A DNA stretch of 64,000 nucleotides from Pseudomonas triclosanedens (GTDB lineage: Bacteria; Pseudomonadota; Gammaproteobacteria; Pseudomonadales; Pseudomonadaceae), in the NCBI RefSeq assembly GCF_026686735.1, contig NZ_CP113432.1:5507001-5571000 (forward strand), in the 5' to 3' direction. The notes beneath the pieces are model-generated. The model was not told where the DNA came from. It searched no databases and saw nothing but the letters and a program-made list of their open reading frames with translations. Within the stretch, counting starts at the first letter, position 1; every line of letters starts with the position of its first letter. This document shows positions 17,658 to 27,396 of the stretch, one piece after another. The position numbers and the translations under genes were made by a program.

Positions 17658-18878
17658 TCAGCGTCCATCAACGCCTTCGCGGTCGCGGAAGCCTAGCAGG
17701 TAGAGAATGCCATCCAGTCCCAGCGTGGAAATGGCCTGCTTGGCCGACTGCTTGACCAACGGCTTGGCGCGGAACGCCACGCCCAGGCCAGCCAGGCCGA
17801 GCATCGGCAGGTCGTTGGCTCCGTCGCCTACGGCGATGGTCTGCTCGAGCTGCAGCCCTTCTTTTGCTGCCAGTTCGCGTAGCAGGTCGGCCTTGCGCTG
17901 GGCGTCGACGATCGGCTCGATGGCCACGCCGGTCAGTTTGCCGTCGACTATCTGCAGCTCATTGGCAAACACATAGTCGATACCCAGCCTGGCCTGCAGT
18001 TGCCTGGCGAAATAGCTGAAGCCGCCCGACAGGATCGCAGTCTTGTAGCCCAGGCGCTTGAGTTCGGCGAACAGCGTCTCGGCGCCTTCGGTCAGACGCA
18101 GCGAGGCACCGATTTCCTCCAGCACATCCTCGGAAAGCCCCTGCAGAAGCGCCAGACGCTCCTTGAAGCTGGCGCGGAAATCCAGCTCGCCGCGCATCGC
18201 GCGCTCGGTGATCTCCGCGACCTTCTCGCCAACGCCGGCAGCCTTCGCCAGTTCGTCGATCACTTCAGCCTCGATCAGCGTCGAATCCATGTCGAACACC
18301 GCCAGCCGGCGATTGCGACGGAATACGGAATCCTGCTGGAAGGCGATATCTACGTTCAATTCCTGGGCAACGCTGAGAAACTCGGCGCGCAGCGCGACCG
18401 GATCGGCGGGCTCGCCGCGGACCGAGAACTCGATGCAGCCCTTGCCCTCGTCAGCCGGCATGTCAAGCGGCATACGGCCGGACAGACGGTCGATCTGATC
18501 GATGTTCAGACCGTACTTGGCAGTGATCGAACTGACCCGCTGCAACTGCTCGGCGGTCACTCGACGTGTCAGCAGCGTCACGATATGGCGAGGCTTGCCC
18601 TGACCACCGACCCACTGTCGGTAGTCATCTTCCGAAACGGGAGTGAAGCGCACCTGCTGGTCGAGCTTGTAGGCCGTGAACAACACGTCCTTGAGCACCG
18701 AGGAGGCCCGTTCGGTATCCGGGATCTCGACCAGGATGCCGAACGACAGCGTGTCATGGATCACCGCCTGGCCGATATCGAGGATGTTCACGCCACCCTG
18801 GGCCAGAACGCCGGTGATGGCTGCGGTGAGGCCGGGGCGATCTTCCCCGGTGATGTTGATCAGGACGATTTCGCGCAA
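17658..18878 (-). CDS. serB: Phosphoserine phosphatase SerB
   Basis: Last enzyme of serine synthesis, hydrolysing phosphoserine. The 406-residue protein has N-terminal ACT domains (about 1-170, with TGEDRPGLTAAITGVLA) and a HAD phosphatase domain. HAD motifs are DMDSTLIEAEVIDELA (catalytic Asp pair near 195), LSGGFSYFA with the motif II Ser, and VGDGANDLPML with the metal ligands. This long ACT-HAD architecture is typical of Pseudomonas. A TAGAAT box on the minus strand (18916-18911) 33 bases upstream may be its -10. Divergent from the cyclase-like gene. Confidence 0.96.
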   Translation of the reverse strand: MREIVLINITGEDRPGLTAAITGVLAQGGVNILDIGQAVIHDTLSFGILVEIPDTERASSVLKDVLFTAYKLDQQVRFTPVSEDDYRQWVGGQGKPRHIVTLLTRRVTAEQLQRVSSITAKYGLNIDQIDRLSGRMPLDMPADEGKGCIEFSVRGEPADPVALRAEFLSVAQELNVDIAFQQDSVFRRNRRLAVFDMDSTLIEAEVIDELAKAAGVGEKVAEITERAMRGELDFRASFKERLALLQGLSEDVLEEIGASLRLTEGAETLFAELKRLGYKTAILSGGFSYFARQLQARLGIDYVFANELQIVDGKLTGVAIEPIVDAQRKADLLRELAAKEGLQLEQTIAVGDGANDLPMLGLAGLGVAFRAKPLVKQSAKQAISTLGLDGILYLLGFRDREGVDGR

Positions 18879-19039
18879 GGCGCTGTCTCCGCCATGTAAA
18901 AAAGGCCGACATTCTACCTGCTTTCAGCCGTAGCGGGCGCCCCGCCCGCCGGCTCCGAGCAGTGCCACCGTCGATCGGATTAGGACTCGCCCCACCCATC
19001 GATGCCGACTTTCGCCGCGTTGACAAGGCCTACGGCGCT

Positions 19040-19067
19040 TTGCCCCTCCAGAGGGCACCGTTATACT
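19040..19067 (+). promoter_or_regulatory. Candidate sigma-70 promoter of the cyclase-like gene
   Basis: TTGCCC (19040-19045), 16 bases, TATACT (19062-19067). A start of transcription near 19074 would exclude the in-frame ATG at 18962 and supports the GTG at 19103 as the real start. Confidence 0.5.
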
Positions 19068-19102
19068 GCCCCGCATCTACCCTGTTGAAGACCGAGCCCG
19101 CT

Positions 19103-20638
19103 GTGACCCGGCCCACCTCCGTCAAGCCCGATAATTTCTTCCTGCTGCTGTTCCATGCCCTGCGTCAGCGCCGTGTGCCGATCGCTCTGAAGATCGCCAT
19201 CCACAGCCTGCTGCTGGTCGCCGCCGCATTGGTGATCTACGCCTGGGTCATGGGCATGCAGTTCAAGCAGGCCATGCAGCAGCAGGCCGACGCCCTGGGA
19301 CAGAGCCTCACCACCCAGACAGCGTCGTCAGCAACCGAGCTACTGGTGTCCAACGACATCCTCAGCCTCAACGTGCTGCTCAACAACCTCACCAAGAACC
19401 CGCTGGTGGCCCACGCGGCGATCTACAGCGTGGACAACCGCATCCTCGCCGAGGCGGGCACGCGTCCCAAGCAGAGCCTGCTGGGCGACGCGGAGGGATT
19501 GTATTCGACCCCCATCACCTTTCAGGAAGTGATCGCCGGCCACCTGCGCATCAGCCTGGACATGCACCAGTTCGAACAACCGATGACCGTCAGCCTGCAG
19601 AGCATGGGGCTGATCAGCCTGATTCTGCTGCTGCTGACGCTGACACTGAGCTTGCGCCTGGGCCGTCACATCTCCACTCCGCTGCTGCAACTGCGTGTCT
19701 GGCTGCGCGACCCGGACGACCCTGCTCCCGGTGCCGGCCTGCAGAACGAGATCGGCGACCTGGCCCGTCAGCTCCAGTCGCGCCTGGTGCCGGAGAAGCC
19801 GCCGGCACCAGAACCCGAGCCGATCGTCGCGGCGTCCCCGGCCGCCCGTCAGCCAGCCTCGGCGCGGGAGCCCATGCTCGACGAGCGCTCACCGCTGGAT
19901 GAGCACGAAGACATCTTCGACGAGAACATCTTCTCCGACGACGAACTACCTGCCCCTGCTGCCCGGCAGCAAGCCGACGACGATGCCGATCTGTCCGACG
20001 CAGACTTCGGGCAGGCACATGCGGAAGCATTCGACGAGGAAGCCGAACCGGAGCCTCTATCGTCTGGCGCCAGCGCCGTACTAGCCGTACAACTGGGTGC
20101 CCAGGAGCAGCTTCGCCGCCTGCCGCGCGCGCGGCTTGTAGATCTGCTGGAGCGTTACCGCGGCTGCCTGGAGCAGGCGGCTCGCCTGTACAAGGGCACG
20201 CTGCACACCCTGAATGATGGCGGCAGCCTTATTCTCTTCCACAGCCGCGACCAGGACGACGAGTACCTCACCAACGCACTGTGCTGCGGTGAACTGATGC
20301 GGGCTCTGGGCCATGCCCTGCAGATCGAGGTCGCCGATAGCGGCATCACCCTGCAATTGCAACTGGGCCTGACCCTTGGTGAGGACATCGCTGATCTCGA
20401 GCAAGTGCAATTGCTGGAAGAGTCGGCGGTACAGAATGCCCTCGCTCTCAGCCAGCACAGCCGCAACCTGCTCCTTGTGGAGCGCGCCATCGGCGACGAT
20501 GAGCAAGTCCGTGAGCGGGCACGCATTCGCCCCATCGCCAGCCCCGAGAACGCCTGCTGCGTCGAATGGCTGAAAGAACCCTACCCGTCGATGCTGGAGC
20601 GCCAGCTCTCGCGCATGCGCGCCCTGCGCACCAACTGA
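19103..20638 (+). CDS. Membrane protein with periplasmic sensor region and cyclase-like C-terminal domain
   Basis: About 511 residues if it starts at the GTG (VTRPTSVKPDN). A first membrane helix (about 28-48) is followed by a periplasmic region of about 120 residues and a second helix of LILLLLTL type (about 175-195). Next come a HAMP-like stretch, an acidic proline-rich linker, and a C-terminal domain of about 180 residues. That last domain resembles a class III nucleotidyl cyclase fold: YKGTLHTLNDGGSLILFHS, then LQLQLGLTLGEDIADLEQ. The two metal-binding Asp residues and other catalytic residues are not evident, so it is probably a regulatory relative. Same position as a conserved hypothetical after serB in P. 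aeruginosa. Confidence 0.65.
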   Translation: MTRPTSVKPDNFFLLLFHALRQRRVPIALKIAIHSLLLVAAALVIYAWVMGMQFKQAMQQQADALGQSLTTQTASSATELLVSNDILSLNVLLNNLTKNPLVAHAAIYSVDNRILAEAGTRPKQSLLGDAEGLYSTPITFQEVIAGHLRISLDMHQFEQPMTVSLQSMGLISLILLLLTLTLSLRLGRHISTPLLQLRVWLRDPDDPAPGAGLQNEIGDLARQLQSRLVPEKPPAPEPEPIVAASPAARQPASAREPMLDERSPLDEHEDIFDENIFSDDELPAPAARQQADDDADLSDADFGQAHAEAFDEEAEPEPLSSGASAVLAVQLGAQEQLRRLPRARLVDLLERYRGCLEQAARLYKGTLHTLNDGGSLILFHSRDQDDEYLTNALCCGELMRALGHALQIEVADSGITLQLQLGLTLGEDIADLEQVQLLEESAVQNALALSQHSRNLLLVERAIGDDEQVRERARIRPIASPENACCVEWLKEPYPSMLERQLSRMRALRTN

Positions 20639-20675
20639 GCCTGGGGCCACGCGCCCCCGAGGCGGAACGGATTCC

Positions 20676-21212
20676 GTGACCACCCTGATCACTCACCCGT
20701 TGCCGGTGCTGGCTGTCGGCCTGGCTCTCGGGAGCCGAGTAGTCCCTCCACGCCTGCTGCTCGCCGGCATGTTCGCGGCCTGCCTACCCGACCTGGACGT
20801 GGTTGCCTTCAAGCTGGGCATCGCCTACCAGGACGCTCTGGGGCACCGCGGATTCAGTCATTCACTGCTGTTCGCGGCCATCCTGGGCGCACTCGGCGCC
20901 GCAATCGCCCGGGTATTCGACTGCCGCGCGCTGAAGGCTGGTATGTGGATAGCACTGGCAACCGCCTCTCACAGCCTGCTGGATGCCATGACCGACGGCG
21001 GATTAGGTGTCGCCTGGCTCTGGCCGTGGCGCGATCAGCGCTATTTCCTGCCGCTGCATCCAATCGAGGTTTCGCCCATCGGCCTGTCGCGCTTCCTCAG
21101 CCCCAGGGGCGCTGAAGTGCTGCTCTCAGAGGTGCGCTGGGTCTGGCTTCCCAGCCTTGGCGTCGCCCTTGGCGGCATCGCGCTGCGCCGCTGGCTGCGT
21201 CCGCGCGGCTGA
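20676..21212 (+). CDS. YdjM-type (DUF457) membrane-bound metal-dependent hydrolase
   Basis: A 178-residue inner-membrane protein with GTG start. Motifs of the YdjM family are present: PDLDVVAF, GHRGFSHSLLF and SHSLLDAMTDGG, whose His and Asp residues would bind metal. Four hydrophobic segments surround them. The substrate of the family is unknown; several members are SOS-induced, but I see no LexA box here. The gene follows the cyclase-like gene by 37 bases. Its last 87 bases overlap the 3' end of the convergent phosphoesterase gene, an unusually long overlap. Confidence 0.85.
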   Translation: MTTLITHPLPVLAVGLALGSRVVPPRLLLAGMFAACLPDLDVVAFKLGIAYQDALGHRGFSHSLLFAAILGALGAAIARVFDCRALKAGMWIALATASHSLLDAMTDGGLGVAWLWPWRDQRYFLPLHPIEVSPIGLSRFLSPRGAEVLLSEVRWVWLPSLGVALGGIALRRWLRPRG

Positions 21213-22445
21213 TTCGAGCTGCTCCTGAAGCTGCTCCAGCAATGACGCCTCCTGCGCTTCAGCCTCCGGCAATTGCGCGACATAGCCCTGGAAGCCGGCA
21301 AAGCGCGCTCGGAAATCTATGTCTATGCGGAAGCGGTTGTCCCAGCCGGAAGACGGCGCAGGGAACAACTGGTCACAACCGCGCAGTGACTGATCCGAAG
21401 CGCAACTCTTGAATGCCCGGGGATACACCTGCCGCTTCCACAGAACCCAGGGCGACACCGACAGCGCATCGATACGGTTGCGCCGCAGGTCGAACTCCAG
21501 CAATTGCAGCAGGCCATTCCCCCCCAGGTACTCGTCCTGGTAGTCGACCATTACCATATCCACGCTATGGCCAAGATCATTGAGCATGCGCGCATGGGCC
21601 GAGCCTTCGACGTGGCCACTGACTGTGAGGAATATCTGATCGTTGCGGCGAATAAGCTGTTCCCAGAGCAGGGGCCCGCTCTCATTGCCCTCGCGGGAGA
21701 GCTGCGGCGACTCGCTACCCTTGCGATACAGGATGTTGTGCGAAGCGAGTATTACCGGCACATGAGGATGTTCGTCGATGACCTGCTGCGCCCAGGCGAG
21801 CGTCCCACGGGACGGGCTCCAGTCCAGCGCCAGCAGCAGGAACGGCTGCTCATGCATGCGGAACAGGTGGAACTGGCTGAGGCCCAAGGGATCGCTACCG
21901 CCGTAGGTGCTCTGCCAGGCGGCACGCTGCGGCCCGAAGTGATCCTTGAAGCGGTCGCGGAAGGAGCGCTCGTCGTCCGGCGTGGTAGCGCCGTGAATGT
22001 CGCGATCGCCACTCATGATGCTGTAGGGTACCCCGCCCTCCTCCAGCACGCGCATCGCACCGCTTGCGATCTGCCACTGGGTCAGCGTGCCGGCGTTCTG
22101 CACCACGTCACCAAGGTGCACAACCATCGGAACCTGCAGGGCCGCGGCATTCCTGGCCAGCCAGGTGGTCTGCGCGAAGAATGCCAGCGCCGGCTCGTAC
22201 GGTAAGCCGGAATAGCGTTCGTTGGTGCGGAACAGCCGCAACTCCCGGTGATTGTTCTCGGCATAGAACTGGGTGTCCGGCAGTAGCGGCAGGACAAAAC
22301 TCCCCGAGGTCGCCGTCATTTTCAATGACGGTATCGGGTGCTGGCGAAAGAACGCCTGGTCGTGAGCAATCTGCTCGTGGCTATCCGAGCCCTGGCAGCC
22401 GCACAGCAGCAATCCAAGGCCCAGGGCGAGTAACAGTGACTTCAT
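21126..22445 (-). CDS. Lipoprotein metallophosphoesterase
   Basis: A 439-residue exported protein: a short signal peptide ends in the lipobox LLCGC, with lipidated Cys near 17. The calcineurin-like phosphoesterase core follows: LLPDTQFY, VHLGDVVQNAG, the unusual SGDRDIHG in place of GNHD, ILASHNILY and SGHVEGSAH. These give most of the two-metal ligands. The C-terminal tail (about 405-439) is charged and Ala/Gln rich, and its codons overlap the end of the convergent YdjM gene by 87 bases. The start overlaps the stop of the GT-C gene (ATGA), so the two are co-translated. Substrate unknown. Confidence 0.85.
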   Translation of the reverse strand: MKSLLLALGLGLLLCGCQGSDSHEQIAHDQAFFRQHPIPSLKMTATSGSFVLPLLPDTQFYAENNHRELRLFRTNERYSGLPYEPALAFFAQTTWLARNAAALQVPMVVHLGDVVQNAGTLTQWQIASGAMRVLEEGGVPYSIMSGDRDIHGATTPDDERSFRDRFKDHFGPQRAAWQSTYGGSDPLGLSQFHLFRMHEQPFLLLALDWSPSRGTLAWAQQVIDEHPHVPVILASHNILYRKGSESPQLSREGNESGPLLWEQLIRRNDQIFLTVSGHVEGSAHARMLNDLGHSVDMVMVDYQDEYLGGNGLLQLLEFDLRRNRIDALSVSPWVLWKRQVYPRAFKSCASDQSLRGCDQLFPAPSSGWDNRFRIDIDFRARFAGFQGYVAQLPEAEAQEASLLEQLQEQLESAARTQPAAQRDAAKGDAKAGKPDPAHL

Positions 22446-24091
22446 CGTATGGAGTTGAAAACGCCGGCGTCATCAACGCGCAGCAGGCAGTAACGGTCGT
22501 TGTCGAAACGCCCCGTGAACAAGGCTGCTCCCAGGGCCGGATAGGTGTTCTTCAAGTGGATCGCGAGCTTCTCATCCAGCATCAGGTAGTAAGGCGCCGA
22601 CAGGCTTGCCAGTTGATCGGGCGAGCCGGCGAACAACGGCTGGGCGTCATGTTCGAGATTGACCATGAACTTGATCGCCCGCGCATCGCGTCCCATGCCA
22701 TAAAGCACCAGCGGCGCCGGCTTCGCGGCCACTACGGCGTCCACCGCCAGGGAAAACTCGCGGCTATCGTAGAGTCGCTGCTCTGCCGGCTCGATCACCA
22801 TGATGTAGCTGCCCCAGAGCGCCAGTGCCGCCCCCAGCGCCAGCCCTTCGGCGCGCCAGTTGCGCCAGTACAGGCGGGAAAGGGCAAGGAGTTGCAGCAG
22901 CACCAGCCACAGCGCACAGAGCACGACGCGCTCGGTCAGTGGTTGCAGTACCTGTGGATAACGCCGCCAGCCAAGCCAGATACCCAGCATCAGTAGCCCC
23001 GGAAGAACCAGCCAGATTCCCTGGATCAGTCCGCGCAGCAGTGCCGCCAGGCGTTGGCCGCTCACATGGAACGGGTAGGTCGCTATGATCGCCGCCAGCG
23101 GCGCCATCGCCAGGATGTAGCGCGCCTTCTTCGCCTGCGGCAACGAGAGACCGGCCATCACCACCAGCGCCGCCAGGGCGCAGCCTGCAACCAGGCGCGC
23201 CGCAGGATCATCCCGCCGGCGCCAAAGAAGCGCGAGGGCGGGTATGGCCAGGGGGAAGGCCAGGGCGTAGTTGCCCAGCGAACTGCGGAAGTAATACAGC
23301 GCATCGCTGGCCCCGGCGCTACCATCCAGGCGGCCCGTCACCTGCATGCGCAGCACGTCCCCGACGAACCCTTCGCCGCCGATACTGCGTGCCGCCACGA
23401 GCAGCAGCGCGCTGCACGCCAACAGCAGCGCCAACGCACTGCCCGAGAAGACCGCCAGCCAGCGCCAGTTGCGATCCAGCAGAAGCTGACTGCAGACCAT
23501 GCCTGCCGGCACTACCAGACCCAGTGGCCCACGCAGCGCGAAGCCGAGGAGCAGCAGCAAAAGCAGGCGCACCAGCAGGCCCTGCATGGAGTAGCGCTGT
23601 GCGTTGAAGGCAATGAAGAAGGCAAGCAATCCCACCGCTGCGACCATCTGATCGAGCGACACCGCGCGCGCTTCGCTGAGGAAGGTAGCAGTCAGCAACA
23701 GCATAGCGAGGCTCAGCAGCCCCCATGACCTGGAGATGGCGGCGGCGAGTCGGTAAGTCAGTCCGGCGATGAGGCCCGATGCCAGCGCCGTGGGCAGCCA
23801 GGCGGTGAACAGGTCGACCCGGCCGAACGGCAGCGAAAGCAGGTAGGTCAGGAAAGTCGAAGTGGCCGGATAGTCCGGATAGGGCTCGCCATAGGTGGTC
23901 GGAAAGACACCGGGGCCGTGGCGCAACATCTCCTTGGCGAAAAGCACGAAGCGCGAGTCGAAACCCACCACCGCCGTTCCGTGCGCGCCCAGTAAACAGA
24001 GCACGAACACCGCCAGGGCAATGTACAGCGCCTGCCGGGTCAGCGAGGTATCTGTCTGACCGGATAGAGAAACTGGAAATGACGACGACAC
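22442..24091 (-). CDS. GT-C fold glycosyltransferase (ArnT/PMT-like), polytopic membrane protein
   Basis: A 549-residue protein with about 11-12 membrane helices. The first periplasmic loop holds GFDSRFVLFAKEMLRHGPGV followed by GEPYPDYPATSTFL. That arrangement, with a catalytic Asp after helix 1 and the pattern YPDYPP/YPATS, is seen in ArnT and protein-O-mannosyltransferase relatives that use polyprenyl-phosphate sugars. A soluble C-terminal domain is at about 450-549. It likely adds a sugar to a lipid or protein on the periplasmic side; the acceptor is unknown. It is operonic with the downstream lipoprotein phosphoesterase. Confidence 0.82.
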   Translation of the reverse strand: MSSSFPVSLSGQTDTSLTRQALYIALAVFVLCLLGAHGTAVVGFDSRFVLFAKEMLRHGPGVFPTTYGEPYPDYPATSTFLTYLLSLPFGRVDLFTAWLPTALASGLIAGLTYRLAAAISRSWGLLSLAMLLLTATFLSEARAVSLDQMVAAVGLLAFFIAFNAQRYSMQGLLVRLLLLLLLGFALRGPLGLVVPAGMVCSQLLLDRNWRWLAVFSGSALALLLACSALLLVAARSIGGEGFVGDVLRMQVTGRLDGSAGASDALYYFRSSLGNYALAFPLAIPALALLWRRRDDPAARLVAGCALAALVVMAGLSLPQAKKARYILAMAPLAAIIATYPFHVSGQRLAALLRGLIQGIWLVLPGLLMLGIWLGWRRYPQVLQPLTERVVLCALWLVLLQLLALSRLYWRNWRAEGLALGAALALWGSYIMVIEPAEQRLYDSREFSLAVDAVVAAKPAPLVLYGMGRDARAIKFMVNLEHDAQPLFAGSPDQLASLSAPYYLMLDEKLAIHLKNTYPALGAALFTGRFDNDRYCLLRVDDAGVFNSIR

Positions 24092-24217
24092 GTCGGGCCC
24101 CTGGCAGGCGCGCTACGGAAGGAGTTCCGTGCAATCGAGACCTGCAAACGGCGCCCTAGATACCACGATGGGCGTCAAGAAGATGTCAAGCTGCGAGGCC
24201 CCGCGGGCCCATACGAA

Positions 24218-24245
24218 ACGGCCCGGGTGTGGATTCCCGGGCCGT
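24218..24245 (-). terminator. Hairpin downstream of the PqiC-type lipoprotein gene
   Basis: CGGCCCGGG and CCCGGGCCG form a perfect stem just after the stop of the leftward gene at 24253. On the minus strand it is followed by TTTCGTAT, a short T-rich run. A plausible intrinsic terminator of moderate strength. Confidence 0.6.
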
Positions 24246-24252
24246 ATGCGGA

Positions 24253-24975
24253 TCAGAAACGGTAGACCTCGACATCGGTCCGGATCGGCACTACCAGCGG
24301 AATCTTGGGCCCCTCTTCCTTAGGCTTGGCTGCCTGCTCGGAATTGCTCACCACCGGCTTGCGTGCCGGCGCAGCCTGCTGCTCGGCGACTGCCGTGGCC
24401 ACCGGGCGAACATCCTTGGCCAGTTGCACCGACAGCTTGCGCAGCAGGTCGCCCTGGGCACGAACCTGATCCTGAATACTCCCCGAATGTGCTTCTTCTT
24501 CGCGGAACACACGGCTATCGCGCAACTCGCCTTTCTGATCGAGCAGGCGCCAGCGAGCTTCCAGCACGGCCGGCTCCTTCGGGCCGGAATCCAGCCGGCT
24601 GATGGTCAGCATGACCTGCACCTGCGGCGTAAAGCCGGGCTTCTCCGGGAACAAGGCCAGGCGGGTGCTGTCGAGCTGCCCTGAGAGCAGACGCAGCAGT
24701 TGCTGGCTGACGTTGGTTTCCAGACTTCCCGCCCAACGGGCTTCGGTGGAAAGATTGAGAATGCCATCAGCCTGGCGCTGAACCATTGTCTCGCGCTTCA
24801 GATAATCGGCCAGGGATACCGGACCGAGAAGCACAGCGACGCCATTTTCGCGGGTCGGAACCGACGCGGCACCTGCATCCAATTGATACAGTTGGGTCGG
24901 TCGATTCACTGTGCAACCCGCCAGCCCGAGCAGGCTGACGAGGGAAAGACATGCCAAGACGCGCAAAGCGCTCAT
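24253..24975 (-). CDS. PqiC/YmbA-type ABC-transport auxiliary lipoprotein
   Basis: A 240-residue outer-membrane lipoprotein: signal peptide with lipobox LLGLAGC and Cys near 21. The auxiliary domain begins QLYQLDAG and continues GVAVLLGPVSLADYLKRETMV, the pattern of PqiC and other lipoproteins that accompany MCE or ABC lipid transporters. The tail after about 200 is Ala/Pro/Lys rich. No MCE or ABC genes are adjacent, so it is a solitary copy. Length is somewhat above the usual 190 because of the tail. Confidence 0.82.
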   Translation of the reverse strand: MSALRVLACLSLVSLLGLAGCTVNRPTQLYQLDAGAASVPTRENGVAVLLGPVSLADYLKRETMVQRQADGILNLSTEARWAGSLETNVSQQLLRLLSGQLDSTRLALFPEKPGFTPQVQVMLTISRLDSGPKEPAVLEARWRLLDQKGELRDSRVFREEEAHSGSIQDQVRAQGDLLRKLSVQLAKDVRPVATAVAEQQAAPARKPVVSNSEQAAKPKEEGPKIPLVVPIRTDVEVYRF

Positions 24976-25124
24976 CGTGCATCACCGTCATTCGCCGAAG
25001 ATCGGCGCTACATCAAACATTTCGGGTAAACAAGGACGACGCGCCACGGCGCCGGTCGTGAAAGGGACGTATCATCCCTCAACCAGCGCCGCAGCTCCAG
25101 AGCCAGAATGTATCGGCTCGCGTT

Positions 25125-27389
25125 TCAATCCTGAGACAGTGATTCTACCAGCAGACTGTCCACGCGCTGGAAACCGCGCGGCAGTTTATTGCCCCGGCGG
25201 CCCCGCTCGCCCTTGTAATGCTCCAGATCGTCCCCCTTGAGCGAGAGCGTGCGCTTGCCGGCCTGCAACACCAGGGTGGCGCCGGACGGCAATACCGCAA
25301 GGTCGGTCAGGTACTCTTCGCGACTGGCAACGCGATCGCCCGGAACGCTGATGATCTTGTTGCCCTTGCCCTTGGCCAGTTGCGGCAGATCGGCGACCTT
25401 GAACAGCAGCAGCCGCCCTTCGGTCGTGACCGCCGCGAGCCAGTCCTGCTCCACATCGGTCACTGGCCGCGGCTCCATCACCTGCGCGCCATTGGGCAGG
25501 CTGAGCAGCGCCTTGCCGGCCTTGTTCTTGGCCTGCATGTCCTCGCCCTTGGCGACGAAGCCATAACCGGCATCGGAGGCCAGCACGTACAGCGCGCTAT
25601 CTTCGGGCAGCAGGACCCTCTCGAAGGTCGCCCCCGGCGGCGGCGTCAGCCTCCCGGTCAGCGGCTCGCCCTGGCCGCGAGCCGACGGCAGGCTGTGGGC
25701 CGCCAGCGAATAGCTGCGGCCGGTGGAGTCGATGAACACCGCATACTGGTTCGAACGCCCCGGCGCCGCCGCCTTGAAACCATCGCCGGCCTTGTACGAC
25801 AAGCCAGTGGCATCGATGTCGTGTCCCTTGGCGCAACGTACCCAGCCCTTCTCGGACAGCACGACAGTCACCGGCTCGGTCGGCATCAGCTCGGTTTCCG
25901 ACAGAGCACGGGCTTCGGCGCGGGCGACGATGGGCGAACGGCGGTCGTCTCCGTAGGTTTCGGCGTCGGCCAGCAGCTCGTCACGCACCAGCTTGCGCAG
26001 CTTGGCGTTGGAGCCGAGGATCGCCAGCAGCTTGGCGCGCTCCTTGGCCAGTTCCTCCTGCTCGCCACGGATTTTCATCTCTTCCAGGCGCGCCAACTGA
26101 CGCAGGCGGGTATCGAGGATGTAGTCGGCCTGCAGTTCGGACAGCTCGAAACGCTGCATCAGGACCGGCTTTGGCTGATCCTCGGTGCGGATGATATGGA
26201 TGACTTCGTCGAGATTGAGGAACGCGACCAGCAAGCCCTCCAACAGGTGCAGGCGGCGCTCGACCTTGTCCAGACGGAACTGCAGGCGACGGCGCACGGT
26301 GTCGGTGCGGTAGCTCAGCCACTCGCTGAGTACCTGGCGCAGGTCCTTGACCTGGGGTTTGCCGTCCAGGCCGATGACGTTCATGTTCACCCGGTACGAG
26401 CTTTCCAGGTCGGTGGTGGCGAACAGGTGGGTCATCAGCTCTTCGACGTCCACGCGGTTGGAGCGAGGAATGATGACGATACGGGTCGGGTTCTCGTGGT
26501 CCGACTCATCGCGCAGGTCGGCCACCATCGGCAGCTTCTTGGCCTGCATCTGGCCGGCGATCTGCTCCAGCACCTTGGCACCGGAAACCTGGTGCGGCAG
26601 CGCGGTGACCACGATGTCGCCGTCCTCCACACGGTACACGGCGCGCATGCGCACCGAGCCACGGCCGGTTTCGTAGATCTTTTGCAGGTCCGCTCGCGGG
26701 GTGATGATTTCCGCCTCGGTGGGGAAATCCGGGCCCGGTACGTGCTCGATCAGGTCGCCGACGGTGGCGTCCGGCTGGTCGAGCAGGCGAATGCAGGCGG
26801 CTGCCACTTCGCGCAGGTTGTGCGGCGGGATGTCGGTCGCCATGCCCACGGCGATGCCGGTGGTGCCGTTGAGCAGCAGGTTGGGCAGGCGCGCCGGCAG
26901 CACCGCTGGTTCCTCCAGCGTGCCATCGAAGTTCGGCACCCAGTCCGCCGTGCCCTGGCCCAACTCGGACAGCAGGGTTTCGGCATAGCGCGACAGACGC
27001 GCCTCGGTGTAACGCATGGCGGCGAAGGATTTGGGATCGTCCGGCGCACCCCAGTTGCCCTGGCCATCCACCAGCGGATAGCGATAGGAGAATGGCTGGG
27101 CCATCAGCACCATCGCTTCGTAGCAGGCCAAATCGCCGTGGGGGTGATACTTGCCGAGCACGTCGCCGACGGTACGCGCCGACTTCTTGTGCTTGGCATC
27201 CGCGTCCAGGCCCAGTTCACTCATGGCGTAGACGATGCGCCGCTGCACGGGCTTGAGGCCGTCGCCGATATGCGGCAGGGCACGGTCCATGATCACGTAC
27301 ATGGAGTAGTTCAGATAAGCCTGTTCGGTGAAGTCGGCCAGTGACCGGCGCTCCACGCCTTCCAGACTCAGATCGAGGGTTTCGCTCAT
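25125..27389 (-). CDS. parC: DNA topoisomerase IV subunit A, with Leu at quinolone-resistance codon 87
   Basis: Subunit A of the enzyme that unlinks daughter chromosomes. The 754-residue protein is complete: the breakage-reunion domain with [11 protein letters not shown] (active-site Tyr near 125) and the C-terminal DNA-wrapping domain of repeated beta blades. The quinolone-resistance region reads [17 protein letters not shown]. Family members, including P. aeruginosa, normally have Ser in place of this Leu at position 87; the codon at 27131-27129 is TTG, one transition from TCG. Glu91 is unchanged. It ends the leftward run from nudF and starts 7 bases after the retropepsin-like stop. Confidence 0.97.
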   Translation of the reverse strand: MSETLDLSLEGVERRSLADFTEQAYLNYSMYVIMDRALPHIGDGLKPVQRRIVYAMSELGLDADAKHKKSARTVGDVLGKYHPHGDLACYEAMVLMAQPFSYRYPLVDGQGNWGAPDDPKSFAAMRYTEARLSRYAETLLSELGQGTADWVPNFDGTLEEPAVLPARLPNLLLNGTTGIAVGMATDIPPHNLREVAAACIRLLDQPDATVGDLIEHVPGPDFPTEAEIITPRADLQKIYETGRGSVRMRAVYRVEDGDIVVTALPHQVSGAKVLEQIAGQMQAKKLPMVADLRDESDHENPTRIVIIPRSNRVDVEELMTHLFATTDLESSYRVNMNVIGLDGKPQVKDLRQVLSEWLSYRTDTVRRRLQFRLDKVERRLHLLEGLLVAFLNLDEVIHIIRTEDQPKPVLMQRFELSELQADYILDTRLRQLARLEEMKIRGEQEELAKERAKLLAILGSNAKLRKLVRDELLADAETYGDDRRSPIVARAEARALSETELMPTEPVTVVLSEKGWVRCAKGHDIDATGLSYKAGDGFKAAAPGRSNQYAVFIDSTGRSYSLAAHSLPSARGQGEPLTGRLTPPPGATFERVLLPEDSALYVLASDAGYGFVAKGEDMQAKNKAGKALLSLPNGAQVMEPRPVTDVEQDWLAAVTTEGRLLLFKVADLPQLAKGKGNKIISVPGDRVASREEYLTDLAVLPSGATLVLQAGKRTLSLKGDDLEHYKGERGRRGNKLPRGFQRVDSLLVESLSQD

Positions 27390-27396
27390 GCGGGCC

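Noticed and set aside
19020..19025. TTGACA as the -35 of the promoter with TATACT at 19062
   Set aside because: The spacing is 36 bases; TTGCCC at 19040 gives 16.
25218..27344. A 708-codon open frame antisense to parC
   Set aside because: Shadow of parC with no recognisable domains.
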